Below are positions 25,020-33,730 of a stretch of 51,097 nt of DNA, one piece after another. The translations under genes were made by a program, and so were the position numbers. This DNA comes from Bacteroidales bacterium UBA6397 (GTDB taxonomy: Bacteria > Bacteroidota > Bacteroidia > Bacteroidales > UBA932), in NCBI GenBank assembly GCA_002439875.1, contig DJQB01000030.1, positions 102,171 through 153,267 on the forward strand, read 5' to 3'. How positions within the stretch are numbered: the stretch's first letter is position 1; each line of letters begins with the position of its first letter. A model generated the notes under the pieces. It ran no database searches and was not told the origin of the DNA. It saw nothing but the letters and a program-made list of their open reading frames with translations.

Positions 25020-25850
25020 ATGATTGAAATCAAAAATCTTGCTTTCAGCTACGGTAAGATTCCCGTCCTGAAAAGCATCACGACAAACCTTGAGGAAGGT
25101 CGCATCTACGGCCTTCTTGGTGAGAACGGAGTCGGCAAGACCACTCTGCTGACACTTTTGTGCGGCCTTAAGAAAGTGACCGAAGGCAGCATCACCACGG
25201 ATGGGGAAAATCCTTTCGACCGCACCCCTACCCTGCTCCGGAATCAATTCTACCTTCCGGACGAGGTGCTTCCCGCCGCCACGGGAGCGGAACGTTTCGC
25301 CAAGGAAAGAGGAGCATTCTGGCCGAACTACGACCATTCCAAGTTCCTTGAGATCATGAAGGAATTCGAGAACGACCCGGCCAAGAAAATGAACCAGATG
25401 TCAGCTGGACAATTGAAGAAGACCTACATCTCGCTGGCACTGGCCTGCAGCTGCAAGTACATGTTCATGGATGAGCCGACTAATGGCCTGGACATTCCTT
25501 CCAAAACGCAGTTCCGCAGTGCCATCATGAAGTACACTTCAGATGACTCAACAATCGTCATCTCCACTCATCAGGTAAGGGATCTGGAGAACATCATCGA
25601 CCCGATCATAATCCTTGACCGTCAGGATGTTCTGATGAACGCCTCAGTGGAGGAAATCACAAACAAACTATACTTCGACTACGGCACTCAGCTCCACCCT
25701 GAATCCCTTTACAGCGAGCAGCTTCCGGGAGGATTCATTCAGGTTTACCCTAACACGACCGGAGAGGACAGCAAGATCAATGTGGAGGCTCTTTTCAACA
25801 CCGTACACAAGAACAAGGAACTGCTCAAAGGGATGTTCAGCAACAGATAA
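25020..25850 (+). CDS. ABC transporter ATP-binding protein
   Basis: Powers a membrane exporter or lipid/peptide pump formed with the next gene product. The 276-aa protein has Walker A GENGVGKTT (34-42), the signature SAGQL (128-132), Walker B MFMDEPTNGLD (148-158) and the switch histidine in STHQVRDLE (His184). All catalytic residues are intact. About 60 C-terminal residues form a small accessory domain. The sequence is close to the YtrB/BcrA-like group that accompanies GntR regulators of the YtrA type, as here. The gene is first of four tightly packed genes. Confidence 0.92.
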   Translation: MIEIKNLAFSYGKIPVLKSITTNLEEGRIYGLLGENGVGKTTLLTLLCGLKKVTEGSITTDGENPFDRTPTLLRNQFYLPDEVLPAATGAERFAKERGAFWPNYDHSKFLEIMKEFENDPAKKMNQMSAGQLKKTYISLALACSCKYMFMDEPTNGLDIPSKTQFRSAIMKYTSDDSTIVISTHQVRDLENIIDPIIILDRQDVLMNASVEEITNKLYFDYGTQLHPESLYSEQLPGGFIQVYPNTTGEDSKINVEALFNTVHKNKELLKGMFSNR

Positions 25851-25856
25851 GGAGGA

Positions 25857-26690
25857 ATGAATATGGACAATACATTTAATTTCAACAGATTCGGGAAATA
25901 TTTCGTCTATGACCTCAAGAAACAGTGGAAAAACATCGGGATGCTGATGCTGATCTTCTCCCTGTTCCCTGTCATATATTACATGCTGTACATGTTTTTC
26001 GGAACATTATTCGAAGGAGGTCTGTCGAAAATGTTCTCCGGGACAGCTGTAGATGGACCAAACGGGGGTCTCAGATTCGGTTTCTTTGCCTTGATGACTA
26101 CAATATTTGTGATGCTATACCCATCCAGGGCATACGGTGAGATCACTGACAAGGCAAAAGGGGCGGAATGGCTGATGCTGCCGGTGTCAAAGTTTGAGAA
26201 ATATGTCTCCATGATGCTTACCACGCTGGTTTTCATTCCTGTCGCCTTCGTAACTGTCTACCTTCTGAGCGATGCTTTCGTCTGCCTATTCGACAAATCC
26301 TGTGGCGCCCCTATGATATCATTCAGAATAAACAACTTGATAAACACGACCGACATCACTATCCCTGCAAACGGGTTATGGATTCTTGCCGCTGGCATAG
26401 TGGAACACGCAAGTATATTCCTGCTTGGAGGCTTGATGTTCAAGAAATGGAAGGTTGTGGGCACCGTGCTTGTACTCTTCGCATTGGGCATGGTGTTTTC
26501 CGGCCTGTTCAGCGCATTCATCACCAACGCTGATCTTGAATGGTGGGGAAATTGGTTCAATGACTGGACAATAAGGCACGCCGACAACATCGACTTCTGG
26601 CTGAATGCCTTCTTCAACTTGTGGCTTCTGCTGATTGTGGCGGTCTGCGGCACTTGGTCATGGTTCCGGATCAAAAGGCTTCAACATTAA
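25857..26690 (+). CDS. ABC transporter membrane subunit (ABC-2 type)
   Basis: A 277-aa integral membrane protein with six hydrophobic helices, for example IGMLMLIFSLFPVIYYMLYM, FFALMTTIFVMLYPSRAYGE, VLVLFALGMVFSGLFSAF and LWLLLIVAVCGTWSWF. A good ribosome binding site (GGAGG, 25851-25855) just precedes the ATG at 25857, and a second in-frame ATG follows at 25863. It is the partner of the upstream ATPase. Substrate unknown; related Bacteroidetes modules are assigned only as putative exporters. Confidence 0.85.
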   Translation: MNMDNTFNFNRFGKYFVYDLKKQWKNIGMLMLIFSLFPVIYYMLYMFFGTLFEGGLSKMFSGTAVDGPNGGLRFGFFALMTTIFVMLYPSRAYGEITDKAKGAEWLMLPVSKFEKYVSMMLTTLVFIPVAFVTVYLLSDAFVCLFDKSCGAPMISFRINNLINTTDITIPANGLWILAAGIVEHASIFLLGGLMFKKWKVVGTVLVLFALGMVFSGLFSAFITNADLEWWGNWFNDWTIRHADNIDFWLNAFFNLWLLLIVAVCGTWSWFRIKRLQH

Positions 26691-26696
26691 AGATTC

Positions 26697-27047
26697 TTGA
26701 CCATGGAATTCAATTCAAACAAAGCTATCTACCTACAGATCAGCGACATAATCTGCGAGAAGATTCTCTCCGGTGAACTGAAGACCGATGACAGAATCCC
26801 GTCGGTGCGGGAATACGGAGCCACGATCGGTGTGAACCCCAACACGGTGATGCGCACCTACGAGAAGCTCACCAACGAGGGCATCATCTACAACAAGCGC
26901 GGCATCGGCTACTTCATCAGCGGGCGGGCCAAGGACATAGTGCTGGCGAACGACAGGAAAGAGTTCCTCGAAGTCGAGCTGCCCGCTTTCCTCAAGAAGG
27001 CGGAACTTCTGGGGCTCGATCCTAAAGAATTGCTAATCAAGCGATAA
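26697..27047 (+). CDS. GntR-family (YtrA-type) transcriptional regulator
   Basis: A short 116-aa repressor-like protein. The GntR winged helix runs from KAIYLQISDIICEKILSGEL through IPSVREYGATIGVNPNTVMR (the recognition helix) to the NKRGIGYFISG wing. The short C-terminal helical tail, instead of a large ligand domain, defines the YtrA group, which controls ABC transporters by autoregulation. It lies 6 nt after the membrane subunit gene inside the operon, so it probably represses its own promoter at 24957. The inducer is unknown; cell-envelope stress fits the group. Confidence 0.9.
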   Translation: MTMEFNSNKAIYLQISDIICEKILSGELKTDDRIPSVREYGATIGVNPNTVMRTYEKLTNEGIIYNKRGIGYFISGRAKDIVLANDRKEFLEVELPAFLKKAELLGLDPKELLIKR

Positions 27048-27072
27048 ATGAATATATAGATTACTGAGATTT

Positions 27073-27867
27073 ATGAATATTATGAGAATATTTAAGAATA
27101 TCCTGACCGCCACCGCGATTGTACTTATGGGAGCAGGCCTGTCATCCTGCTACTTCAGATTCAGTGATGACGCGAAGAAACAGTTCAAATACGACCTGCG
27201 ATACAGAGTTTCCGACTGCGGTGGAAAGATTGACACAGTCACCCGCAATGTCAGCGAGTTCAATTCGATAGACATAGACATCCTTCTCAATGATGTGATG
27301 TTTGTCCAGACAAAGGATGAGTTCAAAGTCGAGGTCATTGCCTATGATTATCTCATTGACTCCATTCACACCACAAACGACAATGGAGTGCTCCGGATCT
27401 ACAACTGCAAGTATAAATCAAAAATCCAAGGGATGACACAAGTGCGTGTTTACGCTCCGGCGGTTAACAGCATCACCAACAGAGGCAGTGGTGACTTACG
27501 GATCTCCGGATACACTGGAGACTCTCTGAGAATTGAGACTGTCGGATCAGGAGACATCAAGGCGTTCAATCTTGAGCTCTCAGGAAAGCTGACAATCCGC
27601 GGAACAGGAAGCGGTGATCACGAATTCAAACACATCAAGGTTGGGGAAATGGTCATCGATAAGAAAGGTTCCGGTGACGGAGATTACAGTGACCTGGATG
27701 TTGGCACGCTATCTGTTACGTCAGCAGGTTCGGGAGACGCGACACTTTCCGGAAAGGCCGATTCCGTCACATTCCACAAGACCGGCTCCGGGGACATTGA
27801 CGCCAGCGGATTGAAAGCCGACAACGTCCGCTCCGACCGCGCCGGCATCGGCTCCATCCTGTACTAA
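27073..27867 (+). CDS. DUF2807 (GIN-domain) lipoprotein
   Basis: A 264-aa secreted lipoprotein; the lipobox is GAGLSSC around residue 26. The body is a beta-solenoid-like head domain in which GSGD or a near variant recurs about every 20 residues (RGSGDLRISG, VGSGDIKAF, TGSGDHEFK, KGSGDGDYS, AGSGDATLS, TGSGDIDAS), the hallmark of DUF2807. The family is common in Bacteroidetes and its function is not known. It ends the ABC/GntR operon, suggesting an envelope role linked to the transporter. A nearby in-frame ATG at 27082 is also possible as start. A strong terminator follows. Confidence 0.88.
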   Translation: MNIMRIFKNILTATAIVLMGAGLSSCYFRFSDDAKKQFKYDLRYRVSDCGGKIDTVTRNVSEFNSIDIDILLNDVMFVQTKDEFKVEVIAYDYLIDSIHTTNDNGVLRIYNCKYKSKIQGMTQVRVYAPAVNSITNRGSGDLRISGYTGDSLRIETVGSGDIKAFNLELSGKLTIRGTGSGDHEFKHIKVGEMVIDKKGSGDGDYSDLDVGTLSVTSAGSGDATLSGKADSVTFHKTGSGDIDASGLKADNVRSDRAGIGSILY

Positions 27868-27902
27868 ACCACACATATCACCTTCAACCAATTGCATACT
27901 TG

Positions 27903-27943
27903 CAGGATGGCCGCCAGATTTCTCGATACGGCCGTCCTGTTTT
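27903..27943 (+). terminator. Terminator of the ABC/GntR/DUF2807 operon
   Basis: CAGGATGGCCG (27903-27913) pairs with CGGCCGTCCTG (27929-27939) with one T-G wobble, followed by TTTT. Confidence 0.85.
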
Positions 27944-28097
27944 AGTCTCTTTGGCAAACTCCGCAACCATAGAAGAGCAGTCACACCGCCAAGTTCTGCG
28001 ACCTATAGCCAGATAACACAGGTACGCCTACATCGGTCACAGAACCTGCCGAAGTGATCTAAGTAATGCAACTCATTAGTCTGCCATCCTTGCCTGT

Positions 28098-28248
28098 TTT
28101 ACGAAACGCCTTCAGGCCAATCGGCCACAGAGCGGTGTCAATCAATGAATATGCTGAAAAACTCATTCGTTAACATAAGACTTTTTCAGCATATTCCTTA
28201 TTCTACAGCGTTATGTTCAAGGTTCGGCTGAAAGCGATTTGTAAAAAG
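28098..28248. repeat. 151-bp hairpin repeat, copy A, beside a Y1-transposase-like gene
   Basis: This aligns with 30124-30275 in the same orientation. The left part, beginning TTTACGAAACGCCTTCAGGC, and the right part, ending near AAAGCGATTTGTAAAAAG, are most conserved. In the middle GAATATGCTGAAAAA (28147-28161) pairs perfectly with TTTTTCAGCATATTC (28182-28196) around 20 nt. It lies 47 bp from the 3' end of the transposase-like gene. Confidence 0.8.
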
Positions 28249-28294
28249 CAAGATAGGGACCGAACACGCCTTCGTCCGGCAGAGCGATTCGATG

Positions 28295-29263
28295 TCAGCG
28301 GGTCTTGCCGAAGATGGGCTCAAGGATATTCTTGTCGAGCATTGTGACTCGGCTCAAAACTGACAATGAATATGTGCGCCTGTCACCCCAGAGTTTCTGA
28401 GCGATGGCCACCCGCTGCTCCACACTGGCTTTCGTGACCGAAGCCAAACCCCACAAGGCACCACAAACAGCCCTGGCCTCCCTTCTCAGTTCGGTTTCAG
28501 ACGCTTGATGAACAGATGAATTCGATGAGCATTCACGATCAATGGCAGCCTCGACATCTTTCTTCTGGCTCATAAACGCAAGAAAAGCCCTTGGGCTCTT
28601 GAACAACGCCTCGGCCGATTTCCAATCGACATAAGAATGGGGCAGAAGTTTGCCTTCATCATCGCAGCGCCACGCCTCCGGCAAGGCTGTCAATGTATGG
28701 AACATTGACCGGCGAGTCAGGACCGGATATTCGGAGATTCTTCTTCCCCGTCCGGCCCAAAGGTCATGATCCACGAAATATATGTCCCCCGGTCCCCACT
28801 CATACGCCCAAGGAGCCAACGGGAATCCTGCGGCTATGGCGTTCCTATAGACATACATAAATTTTGTCTTCAACTCATTCACAGTGAATATGGGATCGTT
28901 GCTCACACGTATTTTCCCATTGACAGCATGACGTCTTTCTGTACGGGTAAGGAACGACTCCAACTTCACTCGCGCAGAACGAGAAAACCTATCGCAATCC
29001 TGCGGCTTTCCTCTGACAATAAGATGGAAATGAGTCCCCATAACCTGCATCACAAGGATAGTCACGCAACATTGGAACGCAGTCACCGCAAGGACATTCA
29101 TTCCAAAGATGTGATCCTCGCGTGAATCGAAGAGCAAACTGACATTCGTTCCGTCGGAATAGATGTGGGCGTAGCCATCAACAGGTCTGTCAACCCATCC
29201 TGACTGTGACGGATTCTGTGTCCCGGCTCCGGGAACGTCACTATGATTTCTGATGTCGTTCAT
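28295..29263 (-). CDS. Y1 (HUH) transposase-like protein, REP-associated type
   Basis: The 322-aa protein resembles the REP-associated/IS200-type single-strand transposases. A beta strand leads into VMQVMGTHFHLIVRGKP, whose His78-Phe-His80 is the metal-binding HUH motif, here as HxH. The following helix KTKFMYVYRNAIAAGFPL aligns with the family region YIHLNPVRAGL and contains candidate catalytic tyrosines (Tyr137, Tyr139). It has a C-terminal extension of about 150 residues without a known domain. Such proteins act on hairpin-forming repeats as single-stranded DNA. Copies A and B of a hairpin repeat flank this gene at 28098 and 30124. Confidence in the family is moderate since the outer parts are divergent. 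Confidence 0.68.
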   Translation of the reverse strand: MNDIRNHSDVPGAGTQNPSQSGWVDRPVDGYAHIYSDGTNVSLLFDSREDHIFGMNVLAVTAFQCCVTILVMQVMGTHFHLIVRGKPQDCDRFSRSARVKLESFLTRTERRHAVNGKIRVSNDPIFTVNELKTKFMYVYRNAIAAGFPLAPWAYEWGPGDIYFVDHDLWAGRGRRISEYPVLTRRSMFHTLTALPEAWRCDDEGKLLPHSYVDWKSAEALFKSPRAFLAFMSQKKDVEAAIDRECSSNSSVHQASETELRREARAVCGALWGLASVTKASVEQRVAIAQKLWGDRRTYSLSVLSRVTMLDKNILEPIFGKTR

Positions 29264-29604
29264 AATATAATATGGTTAATGGTTCAAGTACAAGTGATTC
29301 TGTAAACATAGGGCAAAAATCACAGGTTCGCAATGAATCATAAAAAACATATCGAAAGTATTTCTGTTTTTTTATCAAGACAGCATAAATATCAGTATCG
29401 ATAAAGTTTAAATTTCATCTAAGAAAAAGATTTTTCCTTACTTTCGGACAATCAGGATGGTCGCAATATGCGATGATGATACTGAGTTCTCACGGTTTTC
29501 ACTATATTCATACAAAAGAATGCAAGAAATCCGTGAGATTGGATTTAGAATAATGTCGTTGGATCACAAACGTCTATCAAGCAGAAGACACAAAGCACAA
29601 TACT
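29264..29604. other. Gene-free region between divergent genes
   Basis: This AT-rich stretch must hold the promoters of the transposase-like gene and the lipoprotein gene, but I find no perfect TAnnTTTG. The best plus-strand candidate is TACTTTCG near 29438. An inverted repeat, CTCACGG (29489-29495) with CCGTGAG (29531-29537), encloses 35 nt. No coding frame is evident. Confidence 0.4.
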
Positions 29605-30117
29605 ATGAATATTATGAAAAGAATCATTAACTTATTGGCCGCAGCCTTGGCACTGTCCTCCGCAGCATCGTGCGACATCATGTACACACTGGATCTTGAG
29701 AACCGATACACAAAAGGAATCTACATCTGGTCACAAGAAACCGGTCTCAAGACAGGAGATGATCCGGTCTCTTTGGATGACCTCAATGACAAATGGTACC
29801 TACACCACATCAGACCAGGAGAAATGGGATCCTTCGCCGACCTGATGGTAGGAGTGAAATTGAGCAATGGACAGGTTGTTGACGAAATCTTCTATGACAC
29901 CGACACATTGTTTGTAGCGATCTTTGACGCAGAGGAACTTGACAGAAACCGGGGCAGGGGAAAGATGTCCGACAATGTCATCCAAAAGTACTGGCTTGCC
30001 AAGGACGATGTCATAGAAAATGACGGCAAGACCTACAAGCAGATTTCGTTTCCTCCCAATAGAGGTATGAAATCTGTCAGAATGGATCCGGTCTACGGAA
30101 CCTATAATACCAAGTAG
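29605..30117 (+). CDS. Small lipoprotein of unknown function
   Basis: A 170-aa protein with a signal peptide and lipobox (LALSSAASCD). The start may be 29605 or the nearby ATG at 29614. The mature part is short and soluble, with LENRYTKGIYIWSQETGL, NDKWYLHHIRPGEMGSF and VVDEIFYDTDTLFVAIFDAE; it recalls small Bacteroides lipoproteins but I recognise no named domain. It lies between the two hairpin repeats, ending 6 bp before copy B, so it may be a passenger of that unit. Codon use is like its neighbours. Confidence 0.7.
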   Translation: MNIMKRIINLLAAALALSSAASCDIMYTLDLENRYTKGIYIWSQETGLKTGDDPVSLDDLNDKWYLHHIRPGEMGSFADLMVGVKLSNGQVVDEIFYDTDTLFVAIFDAEELDRNRGRGKMSDNVIQKYWLAKDDVIENDGKTYKQISFPPNRGMKSVRMDPVYGTYNTK

Positions 30118-30123
30118 CAAGGA

Positions 30124-30275
30124 TTTACGAAACGCCTTCAGGCCAATAGGCCAAAGAACGTCACCAATCAATGAATATGCTGAAAAACTCTTGGGTTAAG
30201 CCATAGGTTTTTCAGCATGTTCCCTATTCTACTGTGTCCTGTTTTAGGGTTGGGATGAAAGCGATTCGTAAAAAG
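30124..30275. repeat. 152-bp hairpin repeat, copy B
   Basis: Directly repeated relative to copy A (offset 2026 bp on the left, 2027 on the right, so one indel). The stem is GAATATGCTGAAAAAC (30173-30188) with GTTTTTCAGCATGTTC (30207-30222). The one difference from perfect pairing is a T-G wobble, so the fold is kept although the sequence changed; the loops differ between copies. Confidence 0.8.
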
Positions 30276-30339
30276 AAGGAAAAACACTCGCATGGGGATG
30301 CAAGGGGAAAATAAGGAATGCATGGGAATACGCTGGCGA

Positions 30340-31386
30340 TCAGAAGATGTAAAACTCTCTGCGGTACTGGTAGTTGGAGCGGAGCGACTCGAAGTTCTCG
30401 GGAGCCATGCGGAGCATGAAATCGTCGGTGAAAATCGGGTAGTTGTACTGGAGGACGGATGCGATCTCACCTTGGGACTTACCTTTCAGATCAAGGCGTA
30501 TTGACTCAAGGTCAATGATTTCGGTCCTTGGGAAGAAGTCGTACAGAGGGGCGATGCCGAAGAAGCGGGCAATGGCGCGGACGGCCATCGTGGTGCCGTT
30601 CTGCTTGCCCTGATAGGAATAGCCGGCGATGTGCGGAGTGGCGATGTCCACCATACTCAGAAGTTCACGGTCAATGTTCGGTTCGTCGCTCCATGTGTCG
30701 ATGATCACCGGGCCCAACTTCGGAATCGCACGCTTCAACGCCGACTCATCCACTACCTCTCCACGGGAAGCATTTATGAATATCGTTCCAGTTTTCATCA
30801 TACTGAAGAACTCGTCATTAGCCATCCCTCTTGTGGTCTCGTTCAGAGGAACATGCATTGTCACGATGTCCGAATTGGCCAAAAGGTAGTCAAGAGGGCA
30901 GAAACCTTCCATTCCCTCCTCTTTCATGCGAGGTGGGTCGTTCTTCAACACCTTGAATCCCAGAGATCCGGCCACTGAATCAACACGGCGACCGACATTG
31001 CCTACGCCGACAATCCCCAACTTGTCCCCCTCCAGACGTATTGCCTTGCGCGCGGCCACACCGTAAAGGGCCGAGAAGACATAGTTCATGACTCCTCCGG
31101 CATTGCAACCCGCCGAGTTCCGGACTATGATTCCTTTCCCATTGCAGTACGGAAGGTCTATGTGGTCCATACCGATTGTCGCCGTCGCTATGAACTTCAC
31201 TGGAGTGCCTTCAAGCAGCGAAGCGTCACACTTAGTTCTCGTTCTGATAATCAGCGCATCGGCACTCACAGCGTCGTCATGGGAGATAGCACGGCCATCC
31301 ATGTACCTGACATCCGCATACGGTTCCAAAACCCCTTCGATGAACGGGATCGCCTGATCTATTATGATTCTGACCTTATTGCCCAT
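30340..31386 (-). CDS. pdxB: 4-phosphoerythronate dehydrogenase
   Basis: NAD-dependent oxidoreductase of the D-2-hydroxyacid dehydrogenase superfamily, for vitamin B6 synthesis by the deoxyxylulose 5-phosphate-independent entry from erythrose 4-phosphate. The 348-aa protein has the Rossmann motif GVGNVG (127-132), the catalytic triad Arg208 (NASRGE), Glu235 (SDEPN) and His252 (PHIAGYSYQGK), and the C-terminal extension RTEIIDLESIRL to REFYIF, typical of PdxB rather than SerA or glycerate dehydrogenase. It follows the DUF721 gene by 46 nt and may be read from the recF promoter. Between its stop and repeat B about 60 bp are empty. Confidence 0.92.
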   Translation of the reverse strand: MGNKVRIIIDQAIPFIEGVLEPYADVRYMDGRAISHDDAVSADALIIRTRTKCDASLLEGTPVKFIATATIGMDHIDLPYCNGKGIIVRNSAGCNAGGVMNYVFSALYGVAARKAIRLEGDKLGIVGVGNVGRRVDSVAGSLGFKVLKNDPPRMKEEGMEGFCPLDYLLANSDIVTMHVPLNETTRGMANDEFFSMMKTGTIFINASRGEVVDESALKRAIPKLGPVIIDTWSDEPNIDRELLSMVDIATPHIAGYSYQGKQNGTTMAVRAIARFFGIAPLYDFFPRTEIIDLESIRLDLKGKSQGEIASVLQYNYPIFTDDFMLRMAPENFESLRSNYQYRREFYIF

Positions 31387-31432
31387 AATTTCAAGAAACA
31401 GAAAAGCCCTCCGAAATAGAAAATAACAATGA

Positions 31433-31777
31433 TTATTTAAGAATCAATTCTTTGACATATCCAACCCTGTCATAGTCCTTGACGAACAGATCATCCTTCT
31501 CCAGAAAGCGGTTCATAGCCTGGATCAAGGCCGGTTTCTGGAACTCCAGATGACTCCGCAGCATCGAGGACGAGATTGTCACGTAAAGTTTCCCGTCCCG
31601 GTAGAACTTCCGAAGTGTCTGAGACGAAATGCCTGACACTGCGTCCCAAGCGGCGAAAACCCGCTGCGTGTTGAGTCCTGCGCTCAGCTTCAGAGCCCTG
31701 ATGTACAACGGGATAAGTTGATCCATCCCCAAGGCCTCCTTGCGGGGCGTACCCTTGATCTTTTTGAACTCAGCCAT
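31433..31777 (-). CDS. DUF721 (DciA-like) protein
   Basis: A 114-aa protein of the DUF721 family. The start is the ATG at 31777, two bases after the recF stop codon; an upstream TTG would overlap recF. Conserved features are the LIPLYIRALKLSAGLNTQRV helix, VFAAWDAVSG, and LYVTISSSMLRSHLEFQKPAL. Domains of this type occur in DciA, which helps load the replicative helicase. The location directly behind recF is typical of Bacteroidetes and supports a role in replication or repair. Confidence 0.87.
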   Translation of the reverse strand: MAEFKKIKGTPRKEALGMDQLIPLYIRALKLSAGLNTQRVFAAWDAVSGISSQTLRKFYRDGKLYVTISSSMLRSHLEFQKPALIQAMNRFLEKDDLFVKDYDRVGYVKELILK

Positions 31778-31779
31778 CG

Positions 31780-32877
31780 TCAAATCTCCCTGAACTCCCC
31801 ACCGACGGCCTCGAAATAAGCCCTGTCGGCGGTCAATCCATCGACAATCCCCGACATCCTGACCTTGTTGCTGTCAGTTATGAATATCTGGCCAAAGTCG
31901 CTCCCGGCCACCATTCCGAGCAGATTCGATATTCGGCTCATGTCCAGTTTGTCAAACACATCGTCAAGAAGCAGCATCGGAGGGAATCCGTACCTGCGCT
32001 TCATCAGCTCGTACTGGGCGAACTTCAGCGAGACCAGAAACGACTTCTGCTGCCCCTGCGAACCACATCGCCGGATCGGGAACCCGTTCATCTCAAAAAG
32101 GAAATCATCCCTCTGGATCCCGGCGGTGGTGTACTTGAATATCCAGTCCTTCTCCCGGGAAGCCTTCAGCAACTCAACCAGCGTCCCTTTCCGAAGATCC
32201 GACCTATAGTCGATCGACACGGTTTCTCGTCCTCCCGAAAGCGTGGCGTAATGCTCGGCCACCAACGGGAGTAGATCCTTGACAAATGCGTCCCTCTTGC
32301 CGTGAATCACACCGGCATATTCATTCATCCTTTCGTCGAACACGTCCAGAAGAGACTCGTCGAAAGTGCCGTCCTTCAGCATCTTGTTGCGCTGGAAAAG
32401 GAGGCGGTTGTACTGCTGCATCGCGGCGAGATATTCCCTGTCCATCTGCGACAGCACCGAATTGACGAACCGCCGCCTGTCGTCACCGCTCTCACTGACA
32501 AGCGACGTGTCCGAAGGCGAGACCATCACGATCGGCAGCACCCCGATGTGCTCAGAGATTTTCGAATATACCTTGTCGTCCCTCCGGACCTTCTTCTCGC
32601 CTTTGGAGTCCACCTGAACCGAGAACCGAGCGTCCGGACTCATATTCATTGAATATGTTCCCGAAACGGCGAACGCATCCGTGCCGTGCCGGAAGTTGAA
32701 CCTGTCCGACGAAGCGAATGCGCTTTTGGTCATCGAAAGATACCATACGGCATCCATAAGATTTGTCTTCCCCTCCCCGTTGTTGCCTGATATGCAATTG
32801 ATGTTGGGAGAGAAAGACAATTCCTGAAACGCTATGTTCCTGAAATTCTGGACGACTATTTTCTTCAGGGCAGGCAT
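31780..32877 (-). CDS. recF: DNA replication and repair protein RecF
   Basis: SMC-like ATPase that loads RecA at single-strand gaps with RecO and RecR. The 365-aa protein starts MPALKKIVVQNFRNI and has Walker A GNNGEGKTN (31-39), the MVSPSD segment and DDRRRFVNSVLSQMDREYL, a signature near RRCGSQGQQKSFLVSL and Walker B MLLLDDVFDKLD. It is complete. Its stop is followed two bases later by the DUF721 start, suggesting translational coupling. A -7 element lies at 32905-32898. Confidence 0.95.
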   Translation of the reverse strand: MPALKKIVVQNFRNIAFQELSFSPNINCISGNNGEGKTNLMDAVWYLSMTKSAFASSDRFNFRHGTDAFAVSGTYSMNMSPDARFSVQVDSKGEKKVRRDDKVYSKISEHIGVLPIVMVSPSDTSLVSESGDDRRRFVNSVLSQMDREYLAAMQQYNRLLFQRNKMLKDGTFDESLLDVFDERMNEYAGVIHGKRDAFVKDLLPLVAEHYATLSGGRETVSIDYRSDLRKGTLVELLKASREKDWIFKYTTAGIQRDDFLFEMNGFPIRRCGSQGQQKSFLVSLKFAQYELMKRRYGFPPMLLLDDVFDKLDMSRISNLLGMVAGSDFGQIFITDSNKVRMSGIVDGLTADRAYFEAVGGEFREI

Positions 32878-32897
32878 CTGAACTTTTTCTTACCCCA

Positions 32898-32905
32898 CAA
32901 AGATA
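32898..32905 (-). promoter_or_regulatory. -7 element of the recF operon
   Basis: TATCTTTG on the minus strand (32905-32898) lies 20 bp before the recF ATG. No -33 match is seen at the expected distance. Confidence 0.5.
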
Positions 32906-32942
32906 GTCAATTTCACGGGAAATGAGATAGGACTTCCAATAA

Positions 32943-32973
32943 TTGCAGGATTAAACATTTTTTTCTATTTTTG
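32943..32973 (+). promoter_or_regulatory. Promoter of the TPR protein-yebC operon
   Basis: TTG (32943-32945) and TATTTTTG (32966-32973) are separated by 20 nt. Transcription would start near 32980, about 50 nt before the ATG. Confidence 0.65.
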
Positions 32974-33031
32974 TGGGCTATTAGCGGCAAATAACGATTA
33001 CTCATCCGATAATAACAAAAACTGTATAAAA

Positions 33032-33724
33032 ATGTCAAAACAAGAAGCAATTTTAAAGGAGCAAGAGCAGGAGCATGAGGAGAAGGTCATAGAGACCGTG
33101 TCCAAGACCGACCTGTTCTTCCGTGAGAACAAAAAGACAATCTACGGTATTCTTATCGCCCTCGTGGTGATCGCCCTTGTCCTCGTGGCCTACCAGAAGC
33201 TCTATGTTCAGCCAAAGAGCGACGAGGCCGCCGCCCAGATGATTCCTGCGGAAGCAAACTTCAGGAACGGCGAGTTCGAACTCGCTCTCAACGGTGACGG
33301 CAACGTGCTCGGATTCGCCCAGATTATCGAAGACTTCGGAGCGAAAGGCGGAAAGGACATCTACTACTATGCCGGAGTCTGCGAACTCCAGCTCGGGCAC
33401 TATCAGGAGGCTATCAACTACCTCAAAAAGTACCGCGGTAAGGATTCCATCCTCTTGGCCCGCGCAAAGGCATGCATCGGAGACGCCTATGTAGGCCTTG
33501 AGAACTACAAGGAGGCCGTTGGATATTTCGAGAAGGCCGCCGCTGCCGCCGACAATATGTTCGCCGCAGGTTACCTCCTTAAGGCAGGCGTGACCTGCGA
33601 GGAGCTCGGTGACAACGCCAAGGCACTCACCTTCTACAAGAAGATCAAGGATCAGTACCCTCAGTCAGTCGAAGGCTACGACATCGACAAATACATCACC
33701 CGCATCGAGAACCAGACCAAGTAA
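33032..33724 (+). CDS. Single-pass membrane TPR protein (YfgM-like)
   Basis: A 230-aa protein. A charged cytoplasmic N-terminus (1-33) rich in Glu/Lys/Gln is followed by one membrane helix (IYGILIALVVIALVLVAY, about 37-54) and a periplasmic or extracytoplasmic TPR solenoid of about 170 residues with repeats such as YYYAGVCELQLGHYQEAINYLKK, ARAKACIGDAYVGLENYKEAV and LKAGVTCEELGDNAKALTFY (each shown in part). Topology and length resemble YfgM, which assists protein export; the true partner is unknown. It starts an operon with yebC six bases later. Confidence 0.8.
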   Translation: MSKQEAILKEQEQEHEEKVIETVSKTDLFFRENKKTIYGILIALVVIALVLVAYQKLYVQPKSDEAAAQMIPAEANFRNGEFELALNGDGNVLGFAQIIEDFGAKGGKDIYYYAGVCELQLGHYQEAINYLKKYRGKDSILLARAKACIGDAYVGLENYKEAVGYFEKAAAAADNMFAAGYLLKAGVTCEELGDNAKALTFYKKIKDQYPQSVEGYDIDKYITRIENQTK

Positions 33725-33730
33725 CGGACT

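Larger units (their letters stand above)
27868..28294. other. Intergenic region: terminator, then repeat copy A
   Basis: After the DUF2807 gene there is a terminator (27903-27943). Nothing recognisable is seen from 27944 to 28097. Repeat copy A occupies 28098-28248 and ends 47 bp from the stop of the transposase-like gene. Confidence 0.6.

Noticed and set aside
27485..27850. DNA tandem repeat in the DUF2807 gene
   Set aside because: The GSGD periodicity is at protein level and typical of the family; the DNA is not repeated with a fixed period.
31783..31783. TTG start of the DUF721 gene overlapping recF
   Set aside because: The ATG at 31777 leaves a clean two-base gap to the recF stop and begins at the conserved family start MAEFKKI.
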